Assembly (NCBI GenBank): GCA_016522385.1
Contig: JAEKFU010000239.1
Coordinates: forward strand, 1 to 5,658
Source: Pseudomonadota bacterium
GTDB lineage: Bacteria; Pseudomonadota; Alphaproteobacteria; Rhizobiales; Aestuariivirgaceae
DNA: 5,658 nt
Reading direction: 5' to 3'
Shown here: positions 5,390 to 5,658 of the stretch, in pieces
How the letters are laid out: each line of letters begins with the position of its first letter
Numbering within the stretch: the first letter of the stretch is position 1
Notes under the pieces: model-generated
Database searches by the model: none
Seen by the model: only the letters and a program-made list of their open reading frames with translations
Told to the model about the DNA's origin: nothing
Made by a program: the position numbers and the translations under genes

Positions 5390-5658
5390 GTGAACAGCAC
5401 TAACGCACGCGACGAGGCGCTTCCCATCTTTATCCGAAATGTCACCAAGACCTATGGTGAGGTCTTCGCGTTGGATGATGTCTGCCTGGATGTGGAGAGC
5501 GGCGAATTTCTAACGCTGCTGGGACCCTCCAGCTCCGGCAAGACGACCTTGTTGATGGTGCTGGCGGGCTTCTCGCGCCCTGACCATGGCAGTGTGAAGT
5601 TTGGTGACCGAGAGGTGATCCGCACCCCGCCGCACAAGCGCGATGTGGGTATGGTGTT
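5390..5658 (+). CDS. PotA-like ABC transporter ATP-binding protein (3' end outside window)
   Basis: The window holds 89 codons from the GTG start, and the frame runs off the right edge. Visible are the strand IFIRNVTKTYGEVFALDDV (13-31) with Tyr22 placed as the A-loop aromatic that stacks on adenine, then VESGEFLTLLGPSSSGKTT (35-53) containing Walker A with Lys51, then LMVLAGFSRPDHGSVKFG (55-72) and HKRDVGMV (82-89), which leads directly into the expected Q-loop. Walker A has Ser48 where Gly is more common; the GxxxxGK[ST] pattern is intact. This is the pattern of PotA/UgpC/MalK-class import ATPases, which sit on the cytoplasmic face and hydrolyse ATP for the permease dimer. Q-loop, signature, Walker B and any regulatory C-terminal domain are beyond the window. 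It follows the binding-protein gene, with permease genes expected next. Confidence 0.93.
   Translation, partial: MNSTNARDEALPIFIRNVTKTYGEVFALDDVCLDVESGEFLTLLGPSSSGKTTLLMVLAGFSRPDHGSVKFGDREVIRTPPHKRDVGMV

Overview
The window looks like chromosome or large-replicon sequence from an alphaproteobacterium of the order Hyphomicrobiales (rhizobia and relatives). The best taxonomic clue is the Fur-family gene on the minus strand. It matches the iron response regulator Irr, which is largely confined to that order and its close relatives. The GC-rich third codon positions and a PotD-type polyamine/compatible-solute ABC cassette fit the same group. Genus cannot be decided from this sequence.

Layout, left to right. 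(1) Bases 1-2258, plus strand: the 3' part of a large exported-type peptidase gene whose start lies outside the window. The product joins TolB-like PD40 propeller repeats, a PA-like insert, an M28 zinc aminopeptidase domain with all metal and catalytic residues, and a C-terminal PDZ domain. (2) Bases 2261-2671, minus strand: an irr-type regulator, ending tail to tail with the peptidase gene and separated from it by 2 bases. (3) Bases 2894-3781, plus strand: a homocysteine/betaine-homocysteine S-methyltransferase family protein, divergent from irr across a 222-base control region. (4) Bases 3782-4131: a 350-base gap with no convincing gene but two inverted repeats. (5) Bases 4132-5190, plus strand: a periplasmic solute-binding protein of the PotD/PotF type. 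(6) Bases 5191-5389: a spacer holding several RNA hairpins, one with a U-tract. (7) Bases 5390 to the window end: the N-terminal third of a PotA-like ABC ATPase with a GTG start.

The solute-binding protein and ATPase are clearly the start of one importer cassette; the permease genes presumably follow outside the window. The methyltransferase just upstream, in the same direction, makes it plausible that the imported solute is a methylated amine or sulfonium compound whose methyl group is passed to a thiol. That link is inference from gene order only. The peptidase and Irr show no obvious functional connection to the importer.

The two points most worth a second look are protein-level departures from family norms. 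The methyltransferase appears to carry His (His216) where the family's first zinc-binding Cys is expected, while the C-terminal Cys-Cys pair is kept. The Irr homologue has His-Tyr-His where rhizobial Irr proteins usually have His-His-His, and it lacks the Bradyrhizobium-type heme regulatory motif. I did not find CRISPR arrays, tRNA or rRNA genes, insertion sequences or phage genes, and I see no clear evidence of a wholly new system here.
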